This document shows positions 32,949-41,866 of a DNA stretch of 64,000 nt, in pieces; positions within the stretch are counted from its first letter, which is position 1; each line of letters starts with the position of its first letter. The stretch comes from Parvularcula sp039822105 (GTDB lineage Bacteria; Pseudomonadota; Alphaproteobacteria; Caulobacterales; Parvularculaceae), in assembly GCA_039822105.1 (NCBI GenBank), contig JBCBMW010000002.1, positions 310,001-374,000 of the forward strand, in the 5' to 3' direction. The notes under the pieces are model-generated. The model was not told where the DNA came from. It saw only the letters and a list, made by a program, of their open reading frames with translations, and made no database searches. The translations under genes and the position numbers were made by a program.

Positions 32949-34826
32949 CTAATTTCCCTTTGAAGATAACAAGTTCGTTATGAAACCTCGGATCAGAAAC
33001 TGCCAAAGGAGAAAGACGCCGCCCACAACCAAAAGGAGTCCGGCGAAAGGCCGCCACCACTGGCCCTTTGATAGGCGTTCATTCACACGCTCGCGAGCGA
33101 CTGCGGCAGGGTCATAGCCCTCCGGCATCGGACGCACCCCGACCCAGCGTTCGTAGAGGCTGTAGTCGGACAACATGTCCTCAAAGAGCTGCGGGCTGGC
33201 AAAGGAGAGGTCGAGCGTCTCGCCCGGATCTTCGTCGATGTTGAACAGCCGCCACTCACCGTCGCTGCCCGGCGGGTTGTTGCGCACGATCTTGTAGGAT
33301 CCACGGAAGAGTGCGGCATTGCCGTTGAGCTCAAGCCCAATTGCATCGAGCGGCCCATAGACCCGGTCCGCGGCACCCAGCAGGATCGGAGTCAGCGATC
33401 GGCCCGTCAGGGCCTCACGGTCGAAAGGCGCGTTAGCAAGATCAAGGATCGTCGGCGTGATGTCGCTCATCACGCTCAGCGCCCGGGACTTCACCCCCGG
33501 CTCAATCCCTGGGCCCGCGACGACAAGAGGGACGCGGGTGCCGCCCTCGGACAGGTAGCCTTTGAAGAGATTGCCGGGCGACGCTGCGGCCGACGCCCAT
33601 TCGGGGCCAAGGGTGGCGAAGCCTTGCGACGTGCCGATCCTGTCGGTGCCGAAGGCATAACCTTTCGCGCTGGCCCACCGGCGAAAATCAGGATCGGCCT
33701 CGTGCTCGACCCCCGCTGGCCCGTTGTCGGACGCGAAGACGAAAACCGTGTTCTCAAACTGGCCCGTGCTCTTGAGGTGCTCCACAAGCCGGCCGAGATG
33801 GGCGTCTAAGCTGTCGATCATACCCGCGTAAGCAGCCATGCGGCGGGCATAGTTGGCACGCTCTGCACCGGTGAGGTCGTCCCAGTCTCGCGCGCCAGGA
33901 ACAAAGGTGCCAAGAGGCGCATCCGGAGGAACGACGCCCAACTCCTTTGCGCGCAGCCAACGCTCCTCACGCAGAGCATGCCAACCTTCCGTATAACGAT
34001 CGAGATATGACTCAACCCGCTCACCCGGAGCCTGCAGAGGATAATGGGGCGCGGTGAACGCGACATAGGCAAAGAAGGGCGCTTCGTCGCTGCCATCACC
34101 GATATAGCTGATGACCTGATCGATGAGGTTCTCGGACGCGTAGAAATCATCGGGAAGCGTTGCGCTTTCCCCATCCTCAACCCAACCAACGCCCTGGTGA
34201 AGAGGATGCGCCGCCCGTTCTCCAAAATGATCGCTGCCAGCAGCCGCCACAAAGGAGCGATCGAACCCGTGGGCAGGTGGCAAATGTTCGGGTTCAGCTC
34301 CGAGTTGCCATTTTCCGACCGCGTAAGTCCTGTAGCCAACCTCTTGCAGCAGACTCGCCACCGTCCGCACACCACCTTCAAGCTGGCCGCGATACCCCGG
34401 CTCCCCTTCATAGTCCTCAGGCGCCATCAAAGGATCTGTGGCCACGCCCGCTTCATGACTATCGAGCCCGGTCAGGAGCATCGCCCGCGACGGTGCGCCC
34501 ATGGCGACTGTGTGGAAGTTCGTGAACTGAACACCTGTTGCCGCGAGACCGTCAATGACCGGTGTCGCGATCTCTCCGCCGTAAGCGCCGAAATCTGTGA
34601 ACGCCGCATCATCAGCCAAAACAACGACGATGTTGGGCACCTGGCGCTGCTCAAGCGCCGGCATTTCCGCAGCCTCGATAAGGGGGACCTCTTCGATCTG
34701 CGCGGCCGCGGTCCCAGCGGGCACAAGGACAGCCGAGAGCATAGCCAAAAGACCGGCGCGTGATGCCGAAACGAAACCAGGCATGGGCGGGAGCTTTCTT
34801 GTCATATCGAGGCGAATAAACCGCAT
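32949..34826 (-). CDS. Sulfatase-family protein lacking the catalytic Cys
   Basis: A 625-residue exported protein with signal peptide and a C-terminal membrane helix (FAGLLLVVGGVFLLWQFLI). The sulfatase fold is clear: VLADDAAFTDFGAYGG, ASDNGPAG, SEGGTRVPLVVAGPG. But the active-site motif C-x-P-S-R reads GAPSR, with Gly110 where the formylglycine-forming Cys or Ser should be, and GKWHLG is GKWQLG (Gln174 in place of His). Two key residues are therefore missing, and ordinary sulfate ester hydrolysis is unlikely. It may be a binding or structural relative, or act by another chemistry. Confidence 0.88.
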   Translation of the reverse strand: MRFIRLDMTRKLPPMPGFVSASRAGLLAMLSAVLVPAGTAAAQIEEVPLIEAAEMPALEQRQVPNIVVVLADDAAFTDFGAYGGEIATPVIDGLAATGVQFTNFHTVAMGAPSRAMLLTGLDSHEAGVATDPLMAPEDYEGEPGYRGQLEGGVRTVASLLQEVGYRTYAVGKWQLGAEPEHLPPAHGFDRSFVAAAGSDHFGERAAHPLHQGVGWVEDGESATLPDDFYASENLIDQVISYIGDGSDEAPFFAYVAFTAPHYPLQAPGERVESYLDRYTEGWHALREERWLRAKELGVVPPDAPLGTFVPGARDWDDLTGAERANYARRMAAYAGMIDSLDAHLGRLVEHLKSTGQFENTVFVFASDNGPAGVEHEADPDFRRWASAKGYAFGTDRIGTSQGFATLGPEWASAAASPGNLFKGYLSEGGTRVPLVVAGPGIEPGVKSRALSVMSDITPTILDLANAPFDREALTGRSLTPILLGAADRVYGPLDAIGLELNGNAALFRGSYKIVRNNPPGSDGEWRLFNIDEDPGETLDLSFASPQLFEDMLSDYSLYERWVGVRPMPEGYDPAAVARERVNERLSKGQWWRPFAGLLLVVGGVFLLWQFLIRGFITNLLSSKGN

Positions 34827-34856
34827 CAGCAGCCCGGTGGGAAGCGCCCGTTGGCG

Positions 34857-36209
34857 TCAGCCCACCATCGATTGTTCATCGCCGTCCGCAGCGACGGCGC
34901 CCTCCACGCCAAAGCCGAAGCGTTTCTCGAACTGGCCGACGTCGCGCGGCTCGAGCCGCACCGAAACCGTTCGCTCACCGCTCTCCGACCACTCCTCGTT
35001 CAAGACCTCGCCGTGACGGTGGAGCCATGCGGCAGCCTCGCCGGCGTCCGGGGGCAGAAGGACCGTAACCTCGCTCCTTCGCGCTGTGAGCTCTTGGTCG
35101 AGAAGATCCAAAAGATCATTGACACCTTCACCGGTCAGTGCACTGACAGCGACAGGCAGGGGATCACTCGGTGTGCCGTCGGCAAGCTCCGCGCGTTGGC
35201 GCGCCGCATCCCGAAGCTGCTGTTCGCCGCCCGGCTGATCGTCCTGTTGCGGGAGCGCATCAAGCTTGTTCCACACCTCGACAAAGACAGCGTCTGTGTC
35301 CTCTGTGAGGCCAAGCTCAGCCAGGACTTTGATGACGTCCGCACGCTGCGCATCGCTTTCAGGGTGGGCGTAGTCGCGAACATGGACCACGATGTCTGCT
35401 TCTAGGACCTCTTCGAGGGTTGCCCGGAATGCTGCCACAAGCGTTGTCGGCAAATCACTGATGAAACCCACCGTGTCCGACAGGATCGCCGGCGTGCCCG
35501 AGGGCAGATCGATCTGGCGCATCAGAGGGTCGAGCGTTGCGAAAAGGAGGTCCTCAGCAAACGTCTCTTCACCCGTGATCCGTTTAAAGAGCGTCGACTT
35601 GCCTGCGTTGGTGTAACCAACCAGCGCCACCACGGGCTGGGGTGCCCGTTTGCGCTTCCGCCTCTGCAGATTCCGCGTGCGGCGAACGTCCTCGAGCTCT
35701 TTTTTCAGCCGATCGATCTTTTCCTGAAGGATCCGCCTGTCGCTCTCGATCTGCCGCTCACCAGGACCGCCAAGAAAACCAGCGCCGCCACGTTGCCGCT
35801 CGAGGTGGGTCCATGAGCGCACCAAACGCGACTTCTGAAACGTAAGATGCGCCAGCTCAACTTGCAGGGTGCCCTCTTTCGTCGAGGCCCGCTCGCCGAA
35901 AATCTCGAGGATCAGGGCGGTCCGGTCGAGCACCTTGGCCTTCCAAGCACGCTCAAGGTTCCGGTGCTGCACCGGCGTCAGCTGCGTGTTGACGATGACA
36001 AGTTTGACGTCTTCGGCGGCGGTCAGCCACGCGCCCACCTCATCCACCTTCCCCTGACCCAAAAAGGTCGCGGGGCGGGCTTCTTGAAGGTTGACGATCT
36101 CTGCACGGACGGTTTCGACGCCGATCGCTTTGGTCAGGCCCGCCGCCTCGTCAAGCGCACCTTGGGCCGAGCGCAAGTCTCGCCCTGTGCCAGACAGTGC
36201 GCAATGCAG
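34857..36209 (-). CDS. hflX: GTPase HflX
   Basis: A ribosome-associated GTPase that rescues stalled ribosomes under stress. The HflX domain (ARPATFLGQGKVDEV, VQHRNLERAWKAKVLDRT) and GTPase loops (GYTNAGKSTLFKRI; TLDPLMRQIDLPSG; DTVGFISDLP; WNKLDA) are all present. The expected N-terminus (ERPAEKAFVLHCALSG) lies in frame upstream of the first normal start (TTG at 36176). The chosen CTG at 36209 has GGAGAAGG eight bases before it. An ATG at 36244 is out of frame by one base; inserting one G after it would give a normal start, so a frameshift or sequence error is possible. Downstream of hfq as usual. Confidence 0.9.
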   Translation of the reverse strand: MHCALSGTGRDLRSAQGALDEAAGLTKAIGVETVRAEIVNLQEARPATFLGQGKVDEVGAWLTAAEDVKLVIVNTQLTPVQHRNLERAWKAKVLDRTALILEIFGERASTKEGTLQVELAHLTFQKSRLVRSWTHLERQRGGAGFLGGPGERQIESDRRILQEKIDRLKKELEDVRRTRNLQRRKRKRAPQPVVALVGYTNAGKSTLFKRITGEETFAEDLLFATLDPLMRQIDLPSGTPAILSDTVGFISDLPTTLVAAFRATLEEVLEADIVVHVRDYAHPESDAQRADVIKVLAELGLTEDTDAVFVEVWNKLDALPQQDDQPGGEQQLRDAARQRAELADGTPSDPLPVAVSALTGEGVNDLLDLLDQELTARRSEVTVLLPPDAGEAAAWLHRHGEVLNEEWSESGERTVSVRLEPRDVGQFEKRFGFGVEGAVAADGDEQSMVG

Positions 36210-36249
36210 AACGAAGGCCTTCTCCGCAGGCCGTTCGGTCTCATAGGGG

Positions 36250-36492
36250 CTAGATGTTACCGTCGGTCGCTTCCTCAGTCAGGTCCACCGGCCCTTGCGG
36301 CATGATGGTCGAAATGGCGTGCTTGTAGACCAACTGGGTTTGATCGTCACGACGAAGAAGAACGCAGAAGCTGTCAAACCACGTGACGATGCCCTGCAGC
36401 TTCACGCCGTTCACCAGAAAGACCGTGACGGGGACCTTCTGCTTGCGGATCTCATTGAGGAAAATGTCCTGTAATGGGCGCGGCTTATCCAT
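36250..36492 (-). CDS. hfq: RNA chaperone Hfq
   Basis: An 80-residue Sm-like protein that pairs small RNAs with mRNAs. Sm1 (NEIRKQKVPVTVFLVNGVKLQG) and Sm2 (YKHAISTI) motifs are complete and the QDIFLN and VPV surfaces are conserved. It sits between trkH and hflX on the same strand. Confidence 0.98.
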   Translation of the reverse strand: MDKPRPLQDIFLNEIRKQKVPVTVFLVNGVKLQGIVTWFDSFCVLLRRDDQTQLVYKHAISTIMPQGPVDLTEEATDGNI

Positions 36493-36583
36493 GGCCTGAG
36501 CTTCTCTTTTGACGTGACATATTGCAACGCAATAACACGTAGAACTTTTTAGCGTGTGATGAAAGACCCTGTGCGAAAGAGCC

Positions 36584-37996
36584 TTAACCGCGCCAGAAAT
36601 TCCGGTCCATCAGGAGAAACAGCAAAACGAGCTCCAGCCGTCCGGCAATCATCCCCAAAGCCAAGAGAATACGCAGGGGCTCAGCAAAATGGACGAAATC
36701 CGCCGTTGAGCCCTCGACGACGGAGAGGAGCGGACCGGCATTCGTGACCACGGCGACAGCTGTCGCGGCGGCGAGTTCCAGGTCATAGCCAAAGAACGCC
36801 ACCGTCAGGACAAGCGCGGCGAGCACCATCGTGAAAGCGATGGTGTGAATCCACACCCCGAACTCGTGGATCAGCGGCTTTGGTTGCCCGATCACGCCGC
36901 CGGGGTGGCTCAGACGCCAGAGCTCCTGCCCTGCTCTCTCGAACGTGATGAGCCAGCGCAGGAGCTTGATCCCGCCAGCGGTGGAGACGGCCGCGCCGCC
37001 GATGACGGCGGTAACAAGCACTGGGGTGAGGCCCGGCCGCTCACCGATGAAGAAGCCATTGGTCGAAAGAAGCGAGACCGCATTGACGATCTGCGCCGGG
37101 ATCTTGTCCCAATCCCCCGCGCCTGTGCTGACCCAGAGCAGAAAGCCCAGCGGTAGGATCAAAAACAGGAACGCTTTGGTCTCAGGGTCAGGGCCAGCTT
37201 TCAGTCGGGACGATCCTTGGAGCGCCAAGCGAGCGATCACCACGAAATTCACGGCACTGATGATCATCGTCAAAACGGCCACGGTGATGCTCGCAGGCGA
37301 GAGCGCGATGAGACCGCCAGGCAGCGGCATGAAACCGCCCGATGCCATCAACGACATCGCCAAGGTCATCGCATCGGCTGGTTCCACGCCCGTGAGCAGG
37401 AACGCGGAAAAGCTCAGGAGCGTGACACTCGCATAGACGGGTGCAAACGCCTCGATCGCAGCACCAAAGGCGCGGAGGTAGCTGTCGCGCCGCCCGCGCG
37501 CGAAGGGCGGGATGGGGGGTTCGATGCCAACAAACTCGGGCCGGACGAAGACGGCTGCCGCCGTCGCAAGGCTCGTTAGCCCCCCGAGCCACTCAAGACT
37601 GGCGCGGTAAAGCATGCCGCCCACGGCACTTCTGGCCGTCGGCTCCGACAGCCATGCACCCGTTGTCGTCAGTGCGGAGACAGCCTCAAACCAAGCATCG
37701 GTGAGGCGCATCCCCTCAACGAGAAACGGCATGGCCGCGAGGAACGGCACCGCGATCCAGAACATCATCAAGGCAAGGATCAGTTCACGGAAGCCTGACC
37801 GCGCCGACCGTTTCCGCCCAACACTGGTGCTGAGGATAAAGAGGGCACTGCCAAGAAAGGCGCTGATGGCGATACTCACAGCGAAGGGTGCACCGCCGCG
37901 GCCGCTTGTCAGTGTCACGATGAAGGGAAGCATGCTTGCAGCCGCCATCGCAAACAGCGTGAGGGCGAGAAATCGCAAGACCGGCTGATATGACAT
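36584..37996 (-). CDS. trkH: Potassium uptake protein TrkH
   Basis: A 470-residue multi-pass membrane protein of the Trk/Ktr family with the four selectivity-filter Gly loops (FEAVSALTTTGAWL, SLMASGGFMPLPGGL, AVSLLSTNGFF, TAVAVVTNAGPLL). It takes up potassium under control of TrkA, encoded next on the same strand. The end RNFWRG lies 91 bases before hfq. One loop reads TTTGAWL rather than the more common TTTGFT, and another SLLSTNGF, so filter details deviate somewhat. Confidence 0.93.
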   Translation of the reverse strand: MSYQPVLRFLALTLFAMAAASMLPFIVTLTSGRGGAPFAVSIAISAFLGSALFILSTSVGRKRSARSGFRELILALMMFWIAVPFLAAMPFLVEGMRLTDAWFEAVSALTTTGAWLSEPTARSAVGGMLYRASLEWLGGLTSLATAAAVFVRPEFVGIEPPIPPFARGRRDSYLRAFGAAIEAFAPVYASVTLLSFSAFLLTGVEPADAMTLAMSLMASGGFMPLPGGLIALSPASITVAVLTMIISAVNFVVIARLALQGSSRLKAGPDPETKAFLFLILPLGFLLWVSTGAGDWDKIPAQIVNAVSLLSTNGFFIGERPGLTPVLVTAVIGGAAVSTAGGIKLLRWLITFERAGQELWRLSHPGGVIGQPKPLIHEFGVWIHTIAFTMVLAALVLTVAFFGYDLELAAATAVAVVTNAGPLLSVVEGSTADFVHFAEPLRILLALGMIAGRLELVLLFLLMDRNFWRG

Positions 37997-38026
37997 GGAG
38001 CGCGCTCTCCCTTCCCGGCCAGGACG

Positions 38027-39400
38027 CTAGAAATAGCTGATCCCGACCCGGAACATCTTTTCGACCTCACGCACCGCTTCGCGCATGGCGAGGAGCACCA
38101 CCCGGTCCCCTGGCTCTACCACGGTCTCTTTGTCCGGCAAGATCACGTCTGCACCGCGGACAATCGCTCCAAGGACAACCCCGCCAGGTAGGGAGGCTTT
38201 ACCCAGCGGCGTTCCGACCAGGCTTGACGTCTCAAGCGCCACCGCGTCGACGATCTCCGCTTCACCGCCAAGGATCGAGTAAACCGATTTGATCCGACCC
38301 CGCCGCACATGTTGCAAAATCGTCGAGATGGTCGTCGCGCGCGGATCGATAAAGCGATCGATCCCCACCGCCTGGCTCAACGCACCGTATTCTGGCTCGT
38401 TGGTCAGGATCATGGCCCGCCGGGCACCGCTCTTCTTTCCGATCACTCCGGAAAGAAGATTGATCTGATCACTGTCGGTCAAGGCAACGAGGGTTTCGGC
38501 TTCAGCAATCCCTGCCTCCACCAGAACGTCTTGATCAAGGCCAGAGCCGTTGAGGACGATCGTCCGGTTGAGGCTTTCCGCCACCACGGCGGCGCGATCG
38601 GCCTTGGCTTCGACCAGGCGGATCTTCATCTGCCCAAGGCTCTCCAGCTCACGCGCGACGTCTAGGCCGATATTGCCCCCGCCGACAATCACGATACGGC
38701 GCGCCTGGGACTGTTGCTCCGCCATGATCTCGATCGCGCGTTTGATCCGGTCACGGTCACCGACGAAGAAGACCTCATCGCCGGCTTCAAGCTGATCATC
38801 AGGACCTGCACGGAAGAAACTCTCCTCCCGGTGGACACCAAGAATTGTCACCTTGAGGTCAGGGAACAGCTCCCTCACCTGCCGCAGCGGTGTCTCAAGG
38901 ATCGGGCTATCCTCGCGCAAACGCAGACCCACTGCCCAGACTTTGTCATCGGCAAAGCTTTTGACGTCGAACGCAGCCGGCGTGGTGAGGCGCTGCAGAA
39001 CGGCTGCCGCCACCTCACGCTCCGGCGAGATGATGACATCAATCGGAATGTTCTCGCGACTAAAGACGTCCGCGTAGCGTGTCTGCAGATAAGATCGTGC
39101 ACGGATCCGCGCGATCTTGGTCGGGACCTTAAAGACCGAATGCGCAATCTGGCAGGCCACGATATTAACTTCGTCGGAATGGGTCACAGCGATCAGCATG
39201 TCGGCCTCGCGACCACCAGCCTCCACCAAGACATCAGGGTACGACCCCGAGCCAACCACACCGCGCACGTCCAGGCGCTCAGTAATCGACCGGATCAGCT
39301 CCGGAGACCGATCGATAACCGTGACGTTGGCGTCCTCGTCCGCGAGACGCTCCGCAATCCCTGTACCGACACGGCCTGCGCCGCAAATGATCACTCGCAT
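38027..39400 (-). CDS. trkA: Trk potassium transporter regulatory subunit TrkA
   Basis: A 457-residue cytoplasmic protein with two nucleotide-binding TrkA_N domains (ICGAGRVGTGIAERLADE at the start; IVGGGNIGLDVARELESLG near residue 235), each followed by a TrkA_C domain (SLVGTPLGKASLPGGVVLGAI). It gates TrkH by binding NAD(H) or ATP. Adjacent to trkH with a short gap. Confidence 0.96.
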   Translation of the reverse strand: MRVIICGAGRVGTGIAERLADEDANVTVIDRSPELIRSITERLDVRGVVGSGSYPDVLVEAGGREADMLIAVTHSDEVNIVACQIAHSVFKVPTKIARIRARSYLQTRYADVFSRENIPIDVIISPEREVAAAVLQRLTTPAAFDVKSFADDKVWAVGLRLREDSPILETPLRQVRELFPDLKVTILGVHREESFFRAGPDDQLEAGDEVFFVGDRDRIKRAIEIMAEQQSQARRIVIVGGGNIGLDVARELESLGQMKIRLVEAKADRAAVVAESLNRTIVLNGSGLDQDVLVEAGIAEAETLVALTDSDQINLLSGVIGKKSGARRAMILTNEPEYGALSQAVGIDRFIDPRATTISTILQHVRRGRIKSVYSILGGEAEIVDAVALETSSLVGTPLGKASLPGGVVLGAIVRGADVILPDKETVVEPGDRVVLLAMREAVREVEKMFRVGISYF

Positions 39401-39412
39401 GATAGGGTCGCC

Positions 39413-39661
39413 CTATCCCCGATCGCTTCGTTCTAAGAGATAAACCAGGATTGGTGCAAAAGTCATGACCAGGCCCATCGCGATTAGCGCCAACACAGCA
39501 GTCCAAGTGAACCACCCCATTGGCAAGCTCGGGTTCAAGTGAATGATCATGCCGTAAACGAAGAAAAACGTGAACCCACCAAGCGGCACCAACAGGACCG
39601 AGCACAGGTAGACGAAGACCAGAGCGGCGCGCGATGTTGGCTTGGACCGCTGGTGCGCCAT
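39413..39661 (-). CDS. Small two-helix membrane protein
   Basis: An 82-residue protein with two hydrophobic stretches (ALVFVYLCSVLLVPLGGFTFF and TAVLALIAMGLVMTFAPILV), flanked by basic ends. The start lies two bases after the glutathione reductase stop, and it precedes trkA closely, so it is part of this run. No family recognised. Confidence 0.75.
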   Translation of the reverse strand: MAHQRSKPTSRAALVFVYLCSVLLVPLGGFTFFFVYGMIIHLNPSLPMGWFTWTAVLALIAMGLVMTFAPILVYLLERSDRG

Positions 39662-39662
39662 C

Positions 39663-41027
39663 TCACTCGTCGACCTTGGTGGCCATGGTCACAATCTCTT
39701 CCGCCACCGATGGGTGGAGCGCGCAAGTCGCATCGAATTCAGCCTTGGTCACGCCCGCCTTCACTGCAATCGCCACCGCCTGAATGATCTCCGGCGTTTC
39801 GGCTCCGGCCATGTGGCAACCAAGCACCTTATCCGTCCTTTGGCAGACGATCAGCTTCATGATCACCCGCTCAGGATTCTGCGCGAGGACGTTTCTCATG
39901 GCGCGGAAGTCAGCCTTATAGACATCGATACCAAAACCAGCCGCACGTGCCTCCTGCGCCGTGAGACCCACGGTGGCCACAGGCGGCTGGGTGAACACCG
40001 CCTTGGGGATTGCGTCGTAGTTCATTCGGCGCGGATTGTTCTTGAACTGCGTTTCAACGAAGGCCGCTGCCTCGCGAATGGCGACGGGGGTCAGGTTCAC
40101 ACGGTTGGTCACATCGCCCACAGCAAAAATGTTGGGCACAGAGGTTTGGCTGTCTTCATTGACCACGATCGCGCCCCATCGGTCAGTCTCGATACCAGCA
40201 CGCTCCATCCCGACACCGCGGGTGTTGGGATCACGACCGATCGCCCAGAAGACGAGATCCGTTGACAGAACATCGCCGTTCAAGAGGTGAACCTTGGTCT
40301 CCGCATCGGTTTTCTCGATCTTGGTGAAGACCGTGTTGTTGATGTAGGTGATCCCTGCACGCTCGAAATTGCTTTCGACGTAGTCGGCAAGATCACCGTC
40401 AAAGCCGCGCAAGACCCGCTCACCACGATAGATGAGGGTCACATCGACCCCGAGGCCCGCCATGATGTAGGCAAACTCCAGCGCGATGTAGCCGCCACCA
40501 GCGACGACAGCGCGCTTGGGCAGCTCAGGCAGCAAGAAAGCATCGTCCGAGACGATGCCGTGCTCATAGCCCGGTACGCTTTCATCCTTCACTGGACGCC
40601 CGCCGGTGGCGATCAAAATCTTGTCGGCTGTCACCTGGCGATCTTCGTCAACGATATGGATGGTATGCTGATCGACGAGAACGGCACGGCTCTTGATATG
40701 ATCGACGCCGTTGTTCTCAAGAATGTTCGCGTAGATCGATGACAAGCGATTCACCTCGCGCTGCACGTTGTCGCGCAAGGTCGGCCAGTCATGTTGAGGA
40801 TCCTCACCAAAAGACCAGCCATAGCCCTTCGCATCGGCCATGGCATGACCGAACTCTGAGGCGTAGACAAAGAACTTCTTCGGTACACAGCCTCGGACCA
40901 CGCAAGTGCCGCCGGGCTTGCTTTCCTCCGCACACGCCACCTTGAAACCGGCCTGCGCCGCCAGCCGGGCTGCGCGCACACCGCCGGAACCGGCGCCAAT
41001 GACGAAAAGATCGTAGTCGTAAGCCAT
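39663..41027 (-). CDS. gor: Glutathione-disulfide reductase
   Basis: A 454-residue FAD enzyme reducing oxidised glutathione with NADPH. Features: FAD motif GAGSGGVRAARLAA, redox pair GGTCVVRGCVPKK, NADPH domain AGGGYIALEFAYIMAGLG, FAVGDVTNRVNLTPVA, and the catalytic HPSVAEE at the dimer interface. It lies in the run leading to trkA. Confidence 0.95.
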   Translation of the reverse strand: MAYDYDLFVIGAGSGGVRAARLAAQAGFKVACAEESKPGGTCVVRGCVPKKFFVYASEFGHAMADAKGYGWSFGEDPQHDWPTLRDNVQREVNRLSSIYANILENNGVDHIKSRAVLVDQHTIHIVDEDRQVTADKILIATGGRPVKDESVPGYEHGIVSDDAFLLPELPKRAVVAGGGYIALEFAYIMAGLGVDVTLIYRGERVLRGFDGDLADYVESNFERAGITYINNTVFTKIEKTDAETKVHLLNGDVLSTDLVFWAIGRDPNTRGVGMERAGIETDRWGAIVVNEDSQTSVPNIFAVGDVTNRVNLTPVAIREAAAFVETQFKNNPRRMNYDAIPKAVFTQPPVATVGLTAQEARAAGFGIDVYKADFRAMRNVLAQNPERVIMKLIVCQRTDKVLGCHMAGAETPEIIQAVAIAVKAGVTKAEFDATCALHPSVAEEIVTMATKVDE

Positions 41028-41111
41028 ACTGATAAGCCTTATGATCGGAATATCGTCGCCAGAGTTGGCGAATTGTTTCGAGACTTCAAGAAGAGTGCGG
41101 CGTCGCAGACC

Positions 41112-41801
41112 CTAGCCGTCGATCAGCCCATCGTCAGAGGCCAGAAGCTGCGCGGGGTTCAGACCAAGAAAGAGACCTGTCGTCACAACGCCGGGGAGCA
41201 TGGTCAGTGCCAGGTCGAGCGCCTCCGGGTCAGGGATCCGCTCAAGCTTCAAATCAGCCACCAGATTGCCGCCATCAGAGGTGAAAAAGCCCCCTTCCTT
41301 TGCCGGTCGCAGGGTGATCGGCGCGTCGGCGAAACCCTGCTGGGCCAAGACCTCCCTGATGGCCAGGACCGTCAGCGGCGCGCCGAAGGTCTCGATCTCC
41401 ACGGGGAGAGGAAAGGCGCCCAAGGTCTCCACGCGCTTTGAAGCATCAGCAATGACAACAAAACGCTTCGCGGCCCGCGCCACGATCTTCTCCCTCAAGA
41501 GCGCCCCGCCGCCGCCTTTGATAATCGCCCCGCCGGGCGTGATCTCATCGGCGCCATCGACATCGAGATCGATTGCGGTGGTCTCATCGGGCGTGATGAT
41601 AGTGACGCCGTGCTTCGTCGCCAACGCCTCTGACGCTTTCGACGTCGGAACCCCGCGGATATCCATGCCCGCTCGGATCTTGGCCCCAAGGCCTTCGAGG
41701 AAGAAATTGGCGGTGGAGCCCGTCCCAAGGCCCAGGATCATCCCGTCTTCGACGAGTTCAAGGGCGGCCTCAGCGGAGCGGCGTTTTGCAAGATCAGACA
41801 T
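41112..41801 (-). CDS. rpiA: Ribose-5-phosphate isomerase A
   Basis: A 229-residue pentose-phosphate enzyme. Motifs GLGTGSTANFFLEGLG, TSKASEALA, LDVDGADEI and IKGGGGALLREKIVA carry the conserved substrate and catalytic (Asp, Lys) residues. The start is placed at MSDLAKRR. It lies between gor and ftsZ on the same strand. Confidence 0.96.
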   Translation of the reverse strand: MSDLAKRRSAEAALELVEDGMILGLGTGSTANFFLEGLGAKIRAGMDIRGVPTSKASEALATKHGVTIITPDETTAIDLDVDGADEITPGGAIIKGGGGALLREKIVARAAKRFVVIADASKRVETLGAFPLPVEIETFGAPLTVLAIREVLAQQGFADAPITLRPAKEGGFFTSDGGNLVADLKLERIPDPEALDLALTMLPGVVTTGLFLGLNPAQLLASDDGLIDG

Positions 41802-41866
41802 AGCCGCCGCCAATAGCGGCGGTCGGCCGTGCCGTCACCTCAATCCGTTGGTTTTCTGCGGAGCGC

